Shown: one piece after another, positions 43,886 through 55,791 of the stretch
Numbering within the stretch: the first letter of the stretch is position 1
Layout of the letters: every line of letters starts with the position of its first letter
Assembly (NCBI GenBank): GCA_015832175.1
Contig: WJXW01000004.1
Location: forward strand, 4,030,001 to 4,094,000
DNA length: 64,000 bases
From: Paraphaeosphaeria minitans
Taxonomy: Eukaryota; Ascomycota; Dothideomycetes; Pleosporales; Didymosphaeriaceae
Reading direction: 5' to 3'
Translations under genes and position numbers: made by a program
The notes under the pieces: generated by a model
What the model was told of the DNA's origin: nothing
Database searches by the model: none
The model's input: only the letters and a program-made list of their open reading frames with translations

Positions 43886-45547
43886 TTAGGCCGTCCCACT
43901 GAAGAAGTTCGTAATCTCAATATCTGTAAAGAACTCGTTGAACCACGGAAGATCGGCGAAAGTTTGAGCTTGATCGACAGAAAAGTGGCCATTCGTATCA
44001 TTCTCTGTTAGTGCGCCGATAGGATAAAGTTTCAACATCTCCGACTGCCTTACAACATTCGCCTCTTTCCGTTTTTGATGCATCGAAATGAGTGCGCGAG
44101 CTGCCGTGTACGCATCCCGAGTAGCCTTTGTTTGGTAGGTCTCGCTCACTCTCGAAAGACAGGACACAGTAGGCCCCAATAAAGAGAAAGACTTCGTGGT
44201 GTCGGCAGCGAGGAGGGTACAGACGGATTGGAATGGCACGTTGGCCATATGATGCCAGGGACTCCCAGCCTCTAACAGCGTGTGTACACCTTGTATTGCT
44301 TTCTCAATGAGCTGCACAACTTTGTCCAAAATATCATCTTGAACATGCCATCTAAGTGTGTATAGTCGGCGGAAAAGACACAGGGTCAAATTGCACAGAG
44401 CTAAGATAGATGGGGGTTGGGTATGGATCCGGTTCAGTATTTCCGAAATGGCCTGGATAAGTTCTGGACCACTTATGCTCTTAGTTGGGTCCAGGTTCTC
44501 TGTGTAAAACAGGAGACCGAGAAGCTCAGCAGTGTAGTCTTTGGGTCGAGGGGACGCAGGAACTGTGGACATATTCTGTAATGTGACACGGGTCCGGCCG
44601 AGATCGAAAGATAGCCAGACATTCAGATGGCGAGCGACCCCCAAGATTCTTCGATTCATATCTGGCGTGGAGGGTCGACCAGCTCTACGGAAAGGAGTCT
44701 CTGTGCCGATTTCACAATGCAAGCCCGCAGCATCTATGGTGTGGAGAGCTATGCAACTTGCCATCCAAGTTTCCTCAGGTCTGCCTGTCAGACGTAGGTA
44801 AACTGTACGGAGGACCCAAGCAGTGGCGGTATCATAGGTGATGTCTTCGGCAGCCAGATCAAGCAAGAGCTTTGCTAGCACAAAAAGACTCGTTTCTGTC
44901 TCTAGGCTTTGTAGGCTCGAGAACGCACAGCCTAGAGCCGCGATACCGCAGATCACTGCTTCTGGAATCGAGAGGCTGCTTCCAGAAACCCACAATTGCT
45001 GCATAGTCTGATCCACGAGTTCTCGGTCGACGAATCCGTAGCATGGATCAATTTTTTCGAAGTAAACAGCAACGATATCTTCCATTTCCGCCTGCGTTAC
45101 AATGTCCGTAATGCTCCGTAATGGCATATTCGTAGAGACTTGACGCTGGCCGAGGAAGACGTTCCAGCCCAGCATCTGGGATGGCGGAGCATTGCTTGGG
45201 TCCACTGTAATAGCGAAGGTTCGAACGAAGGCGGATCCTGAGTTGCTCTCTAATGATTGCGCAAATGGTGTTGGAGCCAATGCCGGAGGAGCTGGTGTTT
45301 GGTCTTGGAAGGCCCCACTGTTCTCTTGCGGACTTGAGGAAACTGGCTGAGATGGTAACGTGCTTGTGCCCTCAAGTCTTCGCTTGCGTGGATGCGATCG
45401 ATATGAACACTCATATCCGAAGTTCCGGCATAGCTCGCATGCTGGCTGGTCCCCATCACATCTCCGCTTTCGTTCACGACACGGCTCACATGCGATTCGC
45501 GATCGTTGCCGTAGCCGTCGTGACCTGTTCTCACTGGCTCCGCTCAT
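43886..45547 (-). CDS. Zn2Cys6 transcription factor, 553 aa
   Basis: Single-exon regulator. The zinc cluster is ACEPCRERKRRCDGDQPACELC followed by a sixth Cys in YECSY (about residues 19-48), with all six ligands. A Pro/Ser/Gln-rich linker follows, then the fungal_trans middle homology region (IVAVYFEKIDPCYGFVDRELV, about 144-165, and AAGLHCEIGTETPFRRAG). A short acidic/aromatic C-terminus (LPWFNEFFTDIEITNFF) could be an activation domain. It is convergent with the cytochrome b5 reductase (118 bp between ends) and close to the MFS gene, so local regulation of these is possible but unproven. Confidence 0.9.
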   Translation of the reverse strand: MSGASENRSRRLRQRSRIACEPCRERKRRCDGDQPACELCRNFGYECSYRSHPRKRRLEGTSTLPSQPVSSSPQENSGAFQDQTPAPPALAPTPFAQSLESNSGSAFVRTFAITVDPSNAPPSQMLGWNVFLGQRQVSTNMPLRSITDIVTQAEMEDIVAVYFEKIDPCYGFVDRELVDQTMQQLWVSGSSLSIPEAVICGIAALGCAFSSLQSLETETSLFVLAKLLLDLAAEDITYDTATAWVLRTVYLRLTGRPEETWMASCIALHTIDAAGLHCEIGTETPFRRAGRPSTPDMNRRILGVARHLNVWLSFDLGRTRVTLQNMSTVPASPRPKDYTAELLGLLFYTENLDPTKSISGPELIQAISEILNRIHTQPPSILALCNLTLCLFRRLYTLRWHVQDDILDKVVQLIEKAIQGVHTLLEAGSPWHHMANVPFQSVCTLLAADTTKSFSLLGPTVSCLSRVSETYQTKATRDAYTAARALISMHQKRKEANVVRQSEMLKLYPIGALTENDTNGHFSVDQAQTFADLPWFNEFFTDIEITNFFSGTA

Positions 45548-46185
45548 GGCTTGACTCGGTACTGTTGAATGCTGGTTGCCAACGTCGGAATCTGGCGGAT
45601 CTGGCGGAAGGATCGAGTGCGGACGCTAAATGGGCACGTGATCCCTGCCTGCTCGTGAGCCTCACCTGCTGTCATGTCTCACATCGGCGAATACATGAGC
45701 AATTCAAAACTAGGCTATGACTGGAAACTGAACCAGAAATGAGCTAATCTTCCGAGTAAATGTCAATGTTTTGGCAAGCAAAACCTCAACATGTGTCCAT
45801 GGCCGTCACCGCGTTCTAACGTCGACACGAAGCACCTTAGGCTTTCCGGCAATGATTTGAATTTAATCTTTAGACTTGCTCACATCTTTAATGAATATAT
45901 TGCTTTTCCAGGAATCCTTCTTTGAGCAGTGTCTTCGTCAAACCTGGAGCATAGCTTGAAGTGCGTGCTGGCCTGAGGTCCACGCGCTAGTGCCTGATTG
46001 GCTAGATATCCACTTTCAATGTTGTGATACACCGCCACAGAATTTTGTCGTCGTAGCACTCCTGTGAATGCGGAAAACACTTTAATCACAAAGTGGATAG
46101 TAAACGGACAGGAATAGAACACTATTCCGATAGCTCAGAAGTCCATCCACCAACACCAACCGGCACACAATATCCACCCAAGACC
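45548..46185. other. Divergent intergenic, nothing recognised
   Basis: 638 bp between the Zn2Cys6 gene and the Ap4A phosphorylase-like gene; presumed promoters of both. Confidence 0.4.
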
Positions 46186-47119
46186 ATGACCACACCCACA
46201 ACCATTCCTCCCAAAGATGCCATTCTCTCAACATTCGACGACCTAGTAGCCGCAGGAACCATCTTCTTTAGCCCCCATCGCACCATCAAACACGATGCAG
46301 ATGGATACCCAGTATTTCCCTCCATCTCCGCTGCCAACGTCAAAGCTTATTCTGTAAAAGCTCGAATTCCGCATATGTCCTGCCTTCTCCCGCAAACCGC
46401 ACCACATCGGCGCAAAACTGAATGCCACCCACAGCAACCACCAGCAGTGGGGTCCGGGCAGCGACCTTTTCTGTCCTGATCCGCGCATGAAGCTTGCCCA
46501 GCTGAACGGAACCCACGACCTCGCATTCAACATGTTCTGCACCGACCGCCCGCAGTTCCTCATTCTAACACTCGACTCCTACCGTCGGCAGTACGAGCTC
46601 CTCGATGCAGCAGACTTCCAAGCTGCCCTCGACATGCTGTGTATCCCTGGCCTCGGGGCCGAACTCTATATGATATTTAATGGCGGGGAAGCAGCAGGTT
46701 GTAGCCGAGAGCACAAGCATCTCCAAGGCCTTCGAGGACCTCCCCCAGCTTTTAGTCACTTTGTAGAGGAGGAGCTGAGGAGGACTGTGCCGTTCCAATT
46801 CTTCGCGCATCACTTCTTATCGGGGTTTGCAGGTGTGACGGGAGAGCAGATGGTACGTGTGTATGCAAGCTTGATCGAGCAGGCGAAAGAAACGCTGGGC
46901 CTTCCAAAAAGTGCGATTGTGGTTCCGCATGGGGCGTTCATGTGGAAGGACTGGCTGGTTGTGATTCCCAGACGGAAAAGCGGGATTGAGGGTACGAGAG
47001 CTAGTGCGGCCACGGCCGGGATGATGGGGTCTGTGTGGTTGAGCGAGGACGGGCCAGTTGAGGATTGGGTTAAGTTGGGACTGAGAGAGGTGCTGGGGGA
47101 GCTGGGGGTACCGCCATGA
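46186..47119 (+). CDS. Ap4A phosphorylase / ATP adenylyltransferase-like protein, 294 aa
   Basis: The HIT-superfamily Ap4A phosphorylases split diadenosine tetraphosphate with phosphate. Exons 46186-46311 and 46361-47119 (49-nt intron) join as HDADGYP-LEFRICPAFSRKP, which matches the family. The middle has FNMFCTDRPQFLILTLDSY and the active-site region YMIFNGGEAAGCSREHKHLQGL, where HKHLQ is the HIT-like histidine motif (yeast Apa1/2 have a related HKHLQ). The C-terminal domain has NPKSAIV-like LPKSAIVVPHGAFMWKDWLVVIPRRKSG, ending with the usual WVKLGLREVLGELGVPP. All parts expected are present; the protein is slightly shorter than yeast Apa1. Confidence 0.85.
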
Positions 47120-47329
47120 GTATGTTCATGGATAAAATAAATAAATTCATTACGATAATAGGAATGACGATCAAGGTTGCACACCGAAATCGTTTGATGT
47201 TCCAAACGCCGGGAACCGTTCACAGAGCTTATTTAGAATGCTTCATCGGAAGCCAAGCAACATATGACCGTCTCGTTCTACAAGCGCCATGCTAGTCGTC
47301 TAAGCATTGAAGGATAAGCTGGTACTTCC

Positions 47330-48507
47330 CTAGTGACCACCAGTCGTGGGCAGCTGCAATTATCGGTCAGTGCGTATACTTTGGGTGTCGCAGCGGCAGA
47401 ACTTACGCCGAGGTAGACCTTGAACGAATCGTAGATGAGCCACTGGAACGCCGTCAAGGTACCGATCATGAAGATACGAACGGGAAGACCGTTCCAGAGG
47501 CCACCGAAGCCTATCTTGCCGTAAATCCTGGTCATGGCTTGTCCAGCGCCTTCGCCAGGTTTGCGGTCCGAGTTCAACTTGGACACCATAACATCTGCGG
47601 CATGTCAGCATTCAGACACAATATATTTGAGCATGACTTACCTGCGGGGTGCGAAACAACCGCGCATCCAATACCCGCAATATAGCCACCCAAGAACGAC
47701 ACACCCGTCTGCTGCAGGGAGTTGAACGATTCCTTGGGCTTACCAAGGTACTTGTAAATCTGCTCCACCGTCTTCTCAAACGAAGTGAACTTCACCATCG
47801 TATACGGAATCTGGCGTCCCCACAGGGGATACAAACCCTTGTACAGTCCAGCGTAACCCTCCTGGCTAACGACCTTGCCCCAGCCTTCTCTCAAGCTATG
47901 CGCAAATGGCGGTAGCGTGGTCTGCATACGGACCTTGATGGCTTCGAGCGGACACAGCGCAATGTCGGCGAGAGCTTCGGCGGAGGCAGAGGCAGCAAGG
48001 AATACAACGGTCTTGTTGGCGTTTGGCGCGAGCTTGTCGCCATAGAGGTACTTGAAGACCTCGTAGAAGCCGTATTTGCCAGCGCCTTGCAGCGAGTAGC
48101 CAACGAAGGTGGGTGTCCAGCCAAAGAACACGCCGCGGAGGCCCTCCTTGGAGTAGATCATTTTCCAGGCTTGCGTGTTAGACTTGTAGAGCTTATCGTC
48201 CACTTGTCGACGGCATTTTACCTGTGACAGACCATCAGTATGCATGCATCCATGAACGCGGTGAAAGTCTGTCGGATGAGGATCAGATTGGGGGAAAAGA
48301 ACGGGCGACATACCAAGTCTAGAGGTGTGACCATTGTGTGTGTAGGACCGCAAGCTGAATCAATTAGCATATGTCACAGGAGGATGCCCGCTACCAATCC
48401 GCCATACCGATGATTCCACCCATTGTGCAGGCAGCGAAGTACGAGCCAGAGAACAATTCAATCTTCTTCGCCCCAGCGCTTTCTGCCTTTCCGCTTGCGC
48501 TCGCCAT
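47330..48507 (-). CDS. PIC2: Mitochondrial phosphate/copper carrier PIC2
   Basis: Inner-membrane solute carrier (SLC25) for phosphate and, in yeast, copper. Five exons: 48507-48408, 48354-48314, 48221-47642, 47594-47407 and 47353-47330, giving 310 residues. Three carrier repeats are visible. Repeat 1 has [16 protein letters not shown] and [12 protein letters not shown] (PxDxxKxRxQ-type); repeat 2 has [17 protein letters not shown]; repeat 3 has [47 protein letters not shown] is typical of phosphate carriers. Which of MIR1 or PIC2 it equals is a judgement from the short N-terminus without a presequence. Confidence 0.9.
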
Positions 48508-49229
48508 TGCTTCTGAGTTCGATCGTTGCTACTTCTTTCACGGCTGCGAGGGGTGCAGTTGTTATCGGATAGCTATCGCGTCTATGACGTGCCCTTTGTC
48601 CTGCCTGGGGATTTGATTTTCTAAAACGAAGGTTCCGTGGGGTATCAATTGAAGCAAGGAGAATCGTAAGGTCGGGAGACGGCAACGTAAGAACAAGAAT
48701 ACCAGGGGATTCCCAGAGTTCGAGGCTGAATGGTATTTATCGCAAGCTTGGTAGCGCATGGGAAGCTCCCGCAAGATCCGTTGCGATGACGTCGGATCCG
48801 CTTAATGAACGCGCTAGTTCCACGGGTCAAGGTCCCACCCAGAGCCTCGTACGAACATCAACCTCTGGTATTCTTGCGTAGTAGATGTGCAACTCGTGCT
48901 TTTGTTGGAACGAGAGCTCGCACGGGATCCTTCCAGCTGTCTCGGATTTCTTTTGATATATATATGTAGACCACATTTCAGGTGAACCCATCGTCTTTCT
49001 GAAGAACAGTTATCTGCGCGTCGATAGACAACAAGCGCATCGGCGGTTATACCTGTTGTACATATCTACATGTCGCCTCCAGTTTTGATCCAGACTCCTA
49101 CCTACTCAAACAAGGATATGTAAAAAAGAAGTCTCCTACAACATTTGGTATCATCCTGAACACCGCTCATTCATTAATCTGTCTTCCTCTTCGGATCGAC
49201 ACACGAGCAAACGCCAAAGAAATGCTGTG
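48508..49229. other. Intergenic, nothing recognised
   Basis: 722 bp; promoter of the carrier gene (-) and 3' region of the ZIP gene (-). Confidence 0.4.
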
Positions 49230-50670
49230 TCAATGGTGATGACCGACTTGTGTTACGAGGGGCACGAGCATGCCAGACAGTACAATGGCGATGTCGGATC
49301 TGGAAAGGCCGCTCGGTTGCGGCATGTGATGGTCAATGTAACCGGTGATTACGGGTGCTTCGTGGGAATTTGTGGCTTCGGTCATGGAGTGCATGGCCAC
49401 ATACCTGACTTGATCAGTAACCTGAGTGGTATACAAATGGGTACAAATGGGCGCGACACTCACAAGAACGTTCCACCGGAGAACAGCAGAACCCATCCAG
49501 TTGTCCATGCCAGACCATCATCTCCACCCAGGCGCCCGCGACCAAGCAGATGCACGATAGACCAGGTTACTACAGCACCGGCGGGGGCTGCCAAGCTGAA
49601 CATGGCGAGATGCGTACGTATTCTTCGCTTTGAAAACCCCTGCTTAAGCAGTACAGAGGTAAGACCAAACGCGGCAGGAGCTTTGTGCAGCATGATGGCG
49701 AAGAAGACGACAAGGGACAAGGACGTCGAAGGAGCAGTCGAAGAGGCCCCCAATGCGATACCATCAGCACACGAATGAATCACAAGTCCAATTGTAGTCG
49801 CAGATGAGCGTGGAGGCTTCGAAACGTGGGGTGGAAGAGGCGTGAGTGGTTCTGGCGGCGGCGACCCGGGAGTCAAAGCGTTCAAGCTCATCGAAGACGA
49901 ATTGTGTGGGCCACGATGCAGGTTCGATAGCGAGATGTGCAGCGACTGATATTGCGATTTTGCATTCGAGAGTGCCCCAGGAAGGTGGTCCACGACAAAC
50001 ATGAGGATGAAGCCGAGTATCAGCGCGATGCCAATATATCCGTGAGGTCCTTCCATGTCTGCATCCACCGGTGCTGCCACTTGCTCGTCCTCTTCCGGCC
50101 CATGCACGCGCGTATGGCCCTCCCTGTGGCCTTCGGTCGAGTCGTCGTCGCCGCCCTTCTGGGGCTCCTTGTGCTCCTCTTCGACCTTGCCCTTCTTGTT
50201 CTTGTCTGCGCGCTGCTTGTAGCTGTCGACCGGCGGCGTCTCCGGCGTCCTCTTCACAATGATACTAGCCGCACCCGTCTTTGCAAAGTCTGTCCGCAGC
50301 GCTTCAGCTCTGACAGGATCCGGCACGAACTCGGCAGGGTTGAGGGTCCCTTTCTGCTGGGCAATTCCGGACGGGATCTTGGGTTGCGGGTGTGGCACGT
50401 TATGGGCATGGCGTTTGATGGCGGCGCCATACATGGTCTCGATGCCCTCTGGTATGATTACGATGAGCGATGCGCCTACGAGAACGCCTGTGCCGAGCAG
50501 CGAAACGGTGCGGATCTGACGTGGAGACAGGTTGAAGGAGAGCGGTAGGATTCCAGCCAGAAAGGAGCTGCCTCTGTGAGCAACTGCGTCATGACCCCCA
50601 GAGTACACTGCACTCACGCAATACCCATGATGGTGCTCAGGGCGAGCAGCATAAACAGACCGTCCCACAT
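49230..50670 (-). CDS. ZIP-family metal transporter (ZIP9/SLC39A9-like), 445 aa
   Basis: Zinc (or iron/manganese) transporter of the ZIP family, probably in the Golgi or vacuole by analogy with ZIP9/Atx2. Exons 50670-50618, 50573-49464 and 49404-49230. The start MWDGLFMLLALSTIMGIA opens the first membrane helix; GSSFLAGILPLSFN and IRTVSLLGTGVLVGASLIVIIPEG are helices 1-3. A long charged, His-containing loop follows (about 90-220). The metal-binding helices are GLVIHSCADGIALGAS (helix 4) and FAIMLHKAPAAFGL (helix 5, HKxP). The C-terminus has IAIVLSGMLVPLVTQVGHHH. The key His/Asp residues are present. Divergent from HAT1. Confidence 0.9.
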
Positions 50671-51128
50671 GGCGGCGGCTGACCCGTGTCGGGGCCGTCT
50701 CAAACCAAGGCAAGAAAGTCAGAGAAGGAAAAAGGACTTGGGCAATGCTAGCGGAAGTCTATCGTCATTACTTGGCAAGTTGCGGCCCTGTCGCAAGAAG
50801 CGTGTGTGATGTTGGGGAAGGGGGCTGAGGCCTCGAGGGGCGGAGAAACAGCGGCCAAGCCTCAAGGCGCACATCCCAAACGCATGGCGGTGCTTGTTCC
50901 GGCTCCGCTTCTGCCCTTCCTCGCAGGGCTGAACGAGCCAAAAGTTAATTAGTGAAACCAGAGCAGAGCCAGAGCCAGAGCCAGAGCCGACGGCGCTAAA
51001 ACGCGTCTCGCGCGCCGAGCTGCTCCGACGCGACTCGCCATTTTGCTTGCGAACCAGCTCTCGTCTGCTTTCGCTTCACGCAGCAGCGTTATATAGGTAC
51101 CCGGACCCATCCCCTGATCCTGCCCACC
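50671..51128. promoter_or_regulatory. Divergent promoter, ZIP transporter / HAT1
   Basis: 458 bp, with a GAGCCA 6-bp repeat run at about 50960-50987; no other gene. Confidence 0.5.
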
Positions 51129-52814
51129 ATGAACGTCCAATTAGAGGAATGTGAGTTCTCACCACGCCCTACGATGGGTACCCAATCTCGCTGACCTCGT
51201 CCAGACATCACCAGCGCGAACGAGTGCTTCGAGCTCAACCTCACCCGTCCCTCCCAAGATCCAGCGCCCGAGCCTGCATTCAGTGAATCGTTCCATCCTA
51301 CCCATACCTATGCCTTTTTCGGCGAAGACGAGGAGATTATTGGCTACAAGGAGCCCTACATCAAGTTGACCTTTCGCGCAAACGACATGAAGCCTTCGCT
51401 GAAGGCAGGCTTTGAGGAGAAGGTCGAGCTCCCGGAGGAAGTCTATACCGAGAAACATCTCAAGGTCGACTTTGCGACTGTGTTCGAGGATTACCTTCCC
51501 GCCTGTAAGTGCCTCCCTCGTAACCCACCAGCTCACGCTTACTGACGCCCACCAGCTGTGTTCGACCGCTCCGAGACCCCGGTCGAAGGTGCGCGGACCG
51601 ATCCCACATCCAAGGACTGGAGGCCGCCCGGCAAGCAGCTGCACACATTTACACACCACGGCAAACAGTTGGAGATATGGGTTGCAAACTTGACAGATCC
51701 CACCGCGCGAAGTCTGTGGGACAACATGCGGATACTGCCTATACTCTTCATCGAAGGTGCGACCTTGCCTGAGCTGGATGTTGACTGGTCGAACGAGAGG
51801 TGGTCCTTGTACATGCTGTACGAAGTCACTCCCGCTGGTGATGATGTCTCGCCTTACACGCTCGCCGGCTTCTCTACCACATACCGCCTATGGCTGCTCC
51901 CAACCTTTGAGATCTTGCGCTCGACAAAGACCCTCCCTTCGTCTCCTGCCAGCACCAATGGCGACGCTGGTAAATGGGCTCCTTCAAAACTCACCCAAGA
52001 CCCGGAGACTTTCCGCATAACTGAGCATATCGACCCGCTGGAACAACCGTCGCGTGAACGAATCTCGCAGTTCCTGATACTCCCACCCTACCAGGGCCAA
52101 CATCTCGGAGCGACGCTATACCAGACCATTTTCGCACATCTCGTCAAGAGGCCATCTATCTACGAATTGACCGTGGAAGACCCAGACGAGGCATTCGATG
52201 CGATGCGCGATTACGGCGACATGGTGTATCTCCACACACTGCCCACTTTCCAGTCACTGACCATTCCCGCGACCATACCAAGAGAGAAGCTCGCGAAGAG
52301 TGCTCCTATACCGCGCGATGAAATATTGGGCAACGGCGTCGACCTCGGCCAGTTGCAGCGTGAAACCAAGATTGTGTCACGTCAATTCAATCGCATGCTT
52401 GAACTTCACCTCTTATCTACGATTCCGCCTGCCCATCGAAACAAGAACCGCATCACCCGCAAAGATAGATGCTCGAATGAAAACGACCGGCGCTACTACT
52501 TCTGGCGGTTGGCTGTGAAAGATAGGATATACCGCCAGAACAGAGACTCGTTGGAGAACATGGAGGAAGGAGAAGAAGCTCTCACAACCGCACAGAAGGT
52601 GGAAATGATTGAAAATGCTCTGGACAACCAGCAAGATGAGTACGAGGAGCGATTGAAGGGTCTGGAGAAGCGGGCAAAGTGGAAGAATGGACAGAAACTG
52701 CACGGTTCGAGCACCAGGTCCAAGCGGAAGAAGATGGTTGTGGAGGAGGATGAAGATGACGAATGGGAAGACATGGACGATGAGAGTGTCAGCTCGAAGA
52801 GAGCGAGGGTCTGA
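51129..52814 (+). CDS. HAT1: Histone acetyltransferase type B catalytic subunit HAT1
   Basis: HAT1 acetylates newly made histone H4 at lysines 5 and 12 with its partner HAT2. Exons 51129-51150, 51205-51504 and 51556-52814 give 526 residues. The N-terminal domain has SANECFELNLTRP and FHPTHTYAFFGEDEEIIGYKEP. The catalytic region has WSLYMLYEVTP, then FLILPPYQGQHLGATLYQTIF (acetyl-CoA loop, about 277-297), EDPDEAFDAMRDYGD with the catalytic Glu/Asp region, and a helical C-terminus. The last 80 residues are charged and end KRARV, a likely nuclear signal. Domain order and length fit the family. Confidence 0.93.
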
Positions 52815-53162
52815 ACGAAAAAGGGAAAAGGAGCGGCGTTCATGGCGTCTTACTACAGCAATTAGCTTAGCTTTGGCAACTGTATTGCGGACTGTGCAAT
52901 CAGTATGGATACCACCGGAGCCATCCGGGATTTGACGTCGATTTCGAATATTTCAAGAATCATTATTGACGACTTTGTATCAAATTGCAGTTGGAACCGA
53001 TATCTACTGGTTGACTTTACCCCCTCCACGCGAAAGTCTATCCCTGCACTACCCCCTCTATCGATAAGCCCCGCGTTTACCAAAATTAATCACTTTGTTG
53101 CGGACCTCCGTTGACCTCCGCACCTTCACAATTCACGTAAATCGCGCCCGCCTGCAGACAAA
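52815..53162. other. Intergenic, nothing recognised
   Basis: 348 bp between HAT1 and ADE8 (tandem); presumed terminator and promoter, no boxes recognised. Confidence 0.4.
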
Positions 53163-53865
53163 ATGTCTCAATCGCCATACAACCTCGTCGTCCTGGTCTC
53201 CGGCAACGGCTCCAACCTACAAGCCCTCATTGACGCCAGCGGCACCTCTGCCCTCCCAAACACCCGCATAACCCACGTGATATCAAAGTAGTACTCGCAC
53301 CTCAACCTACTCTAGCATGTACTCACGCACACGCAGTCGCAAAGCAGCGTTCGGTCTCGAGCGCGCTGCCAAAGCCTCCATCCCAACCACCTACCACAAC
53401 CTCGTCCCCTTCAAGCGGAAACACCCCCAGACCGACGCCGGCACAGCCGCCGCCCGCACCGAATACGACGCCGGCCTCGCATCCCTCATCCTCGCGTTCG
53501 AACCCAGGCCCGACGTCATCGTGTGCGCCGGGTGGATGCACATCCTTACGCCGGACTTTCTGAACCCGATTTCCGCCGCGGGAATCAAGGTCATAAACTT
53601 ACATCCTGCGCTGCCGGGGGAGTTTGCGGGCGCGGGCGCGATTGAGCGCGCGTGGGAGGCGGGCCGGAGCGAGGGGCTGAAGAGGACCGGGGTCATGATT
53701 CACGAGGTCATTGCGGAGGTGGATGCGGGGGAGGCGATTGTTACGAGGGAGGTGGACTTGAGAGACGGGGAGAGTTTGAATGATTTGGAGAACAGGATAC
53801 ATGAGGTTGAGCATGGGTTGATTGTGGAGGGGACGAGGACGACATTGGAGGGGTTTAAAAAGTAA
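53163..53865 (+). CDS. ADE8: Phosphoribosylglycinamide formyltransferase (GAR transformylase)
   Basis: Third step of purine synthesis: transfers formyl from 10-formyl-THF to GAR. Exons 53163-53287 and 53337-53865 (49-nt intron) give 217 residues. The N-terminus LVVLVSGNGSNLQALIDA is the phosphate-binding loop. The catalytic set is seen as VCAGWMHILTPDFL, KVINLHPALPGEF (Asn and His), and HEVIAEVDAGEAI (Asp). As usual for fungi it is a stand-alone enzyme. A polar C-terminal helix (ENRIHEVEHGLIVEGTRTTLEGF) completes the fold. Confidence 0.93.
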
Positions 53866-54950
53866 GCGATGGAGGGAGGGTGGGATGTTTGGTCAAAAGC
53901 GCACCCAGAAGAGTGGTGCGGACGGTTGGCAAGCTGAAGTGCGGGCATAGCGCGGGTCTGTACCGGTTTCGACAAGGCACTGCTCAAGACATGGTTATTG
54001 GTGGGGCTCAGATTGGGCAACCGATGTCTTAAAGCTGGTGGCAGGTTGTGACACTTTTCGAAGACGCTGATATAGATGTCTCGGTAGTCGTTGAAGACGA
54101 CGGTTCGCAGCGCCAATTGATTTTTTCCACTTGGTCACGGAAAACGCCTTCAAGTCACAGTGGTACTTGGCTGGATGAGCTGGCTTATGTACCTATCAGC
54201 TATATTCTACATTCAAACCAACAGCCCATTGTCCTTTCTCCGATATAAGGAAGACGGTTTGGATCGTAGAGTGGTCAGACCTATTCAATAGCCTGGAGGG
54301 ACTCGATGGCATATTATAGCTACGAGATTTCTCCCATTCACTCTTAATCCACGGCTAATTGACGCTTTTTCTAGATCGAATCTTGGGTTTCTACTTCCAT
54401 AGTCTGACGATCCAGATTCCCAACGAAATTCTTCCAGTACACTTTGGGGAATATGAGCATGGAACCCCAGTCGGAACAAGTGGCATCAATTGCGATCAAG
54501 TCACGGTCGACTCCACTTCAACGGCGTCGTGACAAGCCAAGAACCCCTTGCTTCTCCAGCATCTGCAGTTTCTCCATGTAATAACAGTGCATGGCAAAGC
54601 TCCCTGTGGCTGATATTCATGGGGGTTCTGTAGCTGCCCGAATGTTCGGGTCACACAGACGCGTTTAATGTCCCAGGGCCTATATGTTTCGTACTACAAT
54701 CGGACGCTTTGGACCTCATTTCAATTACAAAAGCCCTATAAAACTCACCGTTGGCTTGCATCTGTCTTTCACTATCGAACAGGATTGAGCGCTGGTGCGC
54801 GGTTGAGAACCGTTCGCACACATGCCACTCATTATATAAAGTCTCAGTCGCACTCTTCCATCCCTTCATATCGATCACCACAGGCGTTCTCTCGGCAGCA
54901 CACGTCGTCGATCTCTCATATCAAGAAGTATTTTCGCAGGCAGCTCCACC
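53866..54950. other. Intergenic, nothing recognised apart from a TATA box
   Basis: 1.1 kb without a gene; a TATA box at 54833 serves the secreted protein gene. Confidence 0.5.
54833..54841 (+). promoter_or_regulatory. TATA box of secreted protein gene
   Basis: TATATAAAG, 110 bp upstream of the ATG at 54951. Confidence 0.6.
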
Positions 54951-55525
54951 ATGCGTCTCTCCTCGCTCCGCACACTCCTAACAGCGGGTCTCGCTTCCCC
55001 GACCGTCTCCGCGCAAGCCGACTGCTGGAGCGGCCCCAAAATCACCTGCCGCAATGCCTTCGCCGACAGAACCGCGGCTCACAACGCCATCACCGCAGCC
55101 TGCGACGCCATGCCCTCCTGCGCGCCCGGCACCACCGTCACTGGTACCCCTTCCTACCCCTTCCCCCCTCCCACCCACCACCTTCTCCCCATTCCAGTCG
55201 GAGCTGATCAGGGATGCAGGCAAAGTCCCCGGCTACACCGCAACCCTCCGTCTCGGCACCGCCTGCGCGGGCGTCAACCCCTGGAGCAAGGACGCATGCG
55301 TGGCGCTGTTCGAGGGGACGCTGTATCCGCAGTGCAAGACGAATGAGAGCTTGCTGTATCCGGACTTCCCGCCGAAGCCGTGGCCGCCGGTTGCGCCGGT
55401 GAACTTTTCTTGTAAGTTGAAAGTGATGGGGGAAGTTAATTGGGAGACATGTGCTGACGAGGATAGTGGCGAGTAAGCTGAGTATGTGCGATGATAGCTG
55501 GTTGAGCTTTAATTTGGGTGGGTAG
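54951..55525 (+). CDS. Small secreted Cys-rich protein, 147 aa
   Basis: Exons 54951-55143, 55220-55411 and 55467-55525 (introns of 76 and 55 nt) keep one frame to a stop. The N-terminus MRLSSLRTLLTAGLASPTVS is a signal peptide, with likely cleavage after SAQA. The mature part has eight cysteines (DCWSG, ITCRN, AACDAMPSC, TACAG, DACVALF, PQCKT, SMCDD), enough for four disulfides, and a WPPVAPVNF segment. No transmembrane region follows. I do not recognise the family; size, secretion and Cys content are those of effector-like or wall-associated proteins, but no role is shown. Intron 1 was placed at GATGCAG because the earlier acceptor gives the wrong frame. Confidence 0.75.
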
Positions 55526-55791
55526 GCGACTGGTTCGGGGCTTGAGATCTGTAGTGGAGGGCTGGTGATCGGAGCTCTAGGGAATGGGTTGAGGTTGGAT
55601 GGCAGAGGTTGGGCTTTGGTGATAAACGATCGGCTGGGTGTATTAGTAAAGACGATGACTAGGTACATAGTGAAGCAGATGAGTGGGTTGCGAACCAACT
55701 GGCACTGTGAAAGCCTCCAAGACAGACCGAACTTCACAATTTCCTGCTTCGAGCAAAGAGTACTGCCAGTGCCACAGAAGCTGGTGCCACA

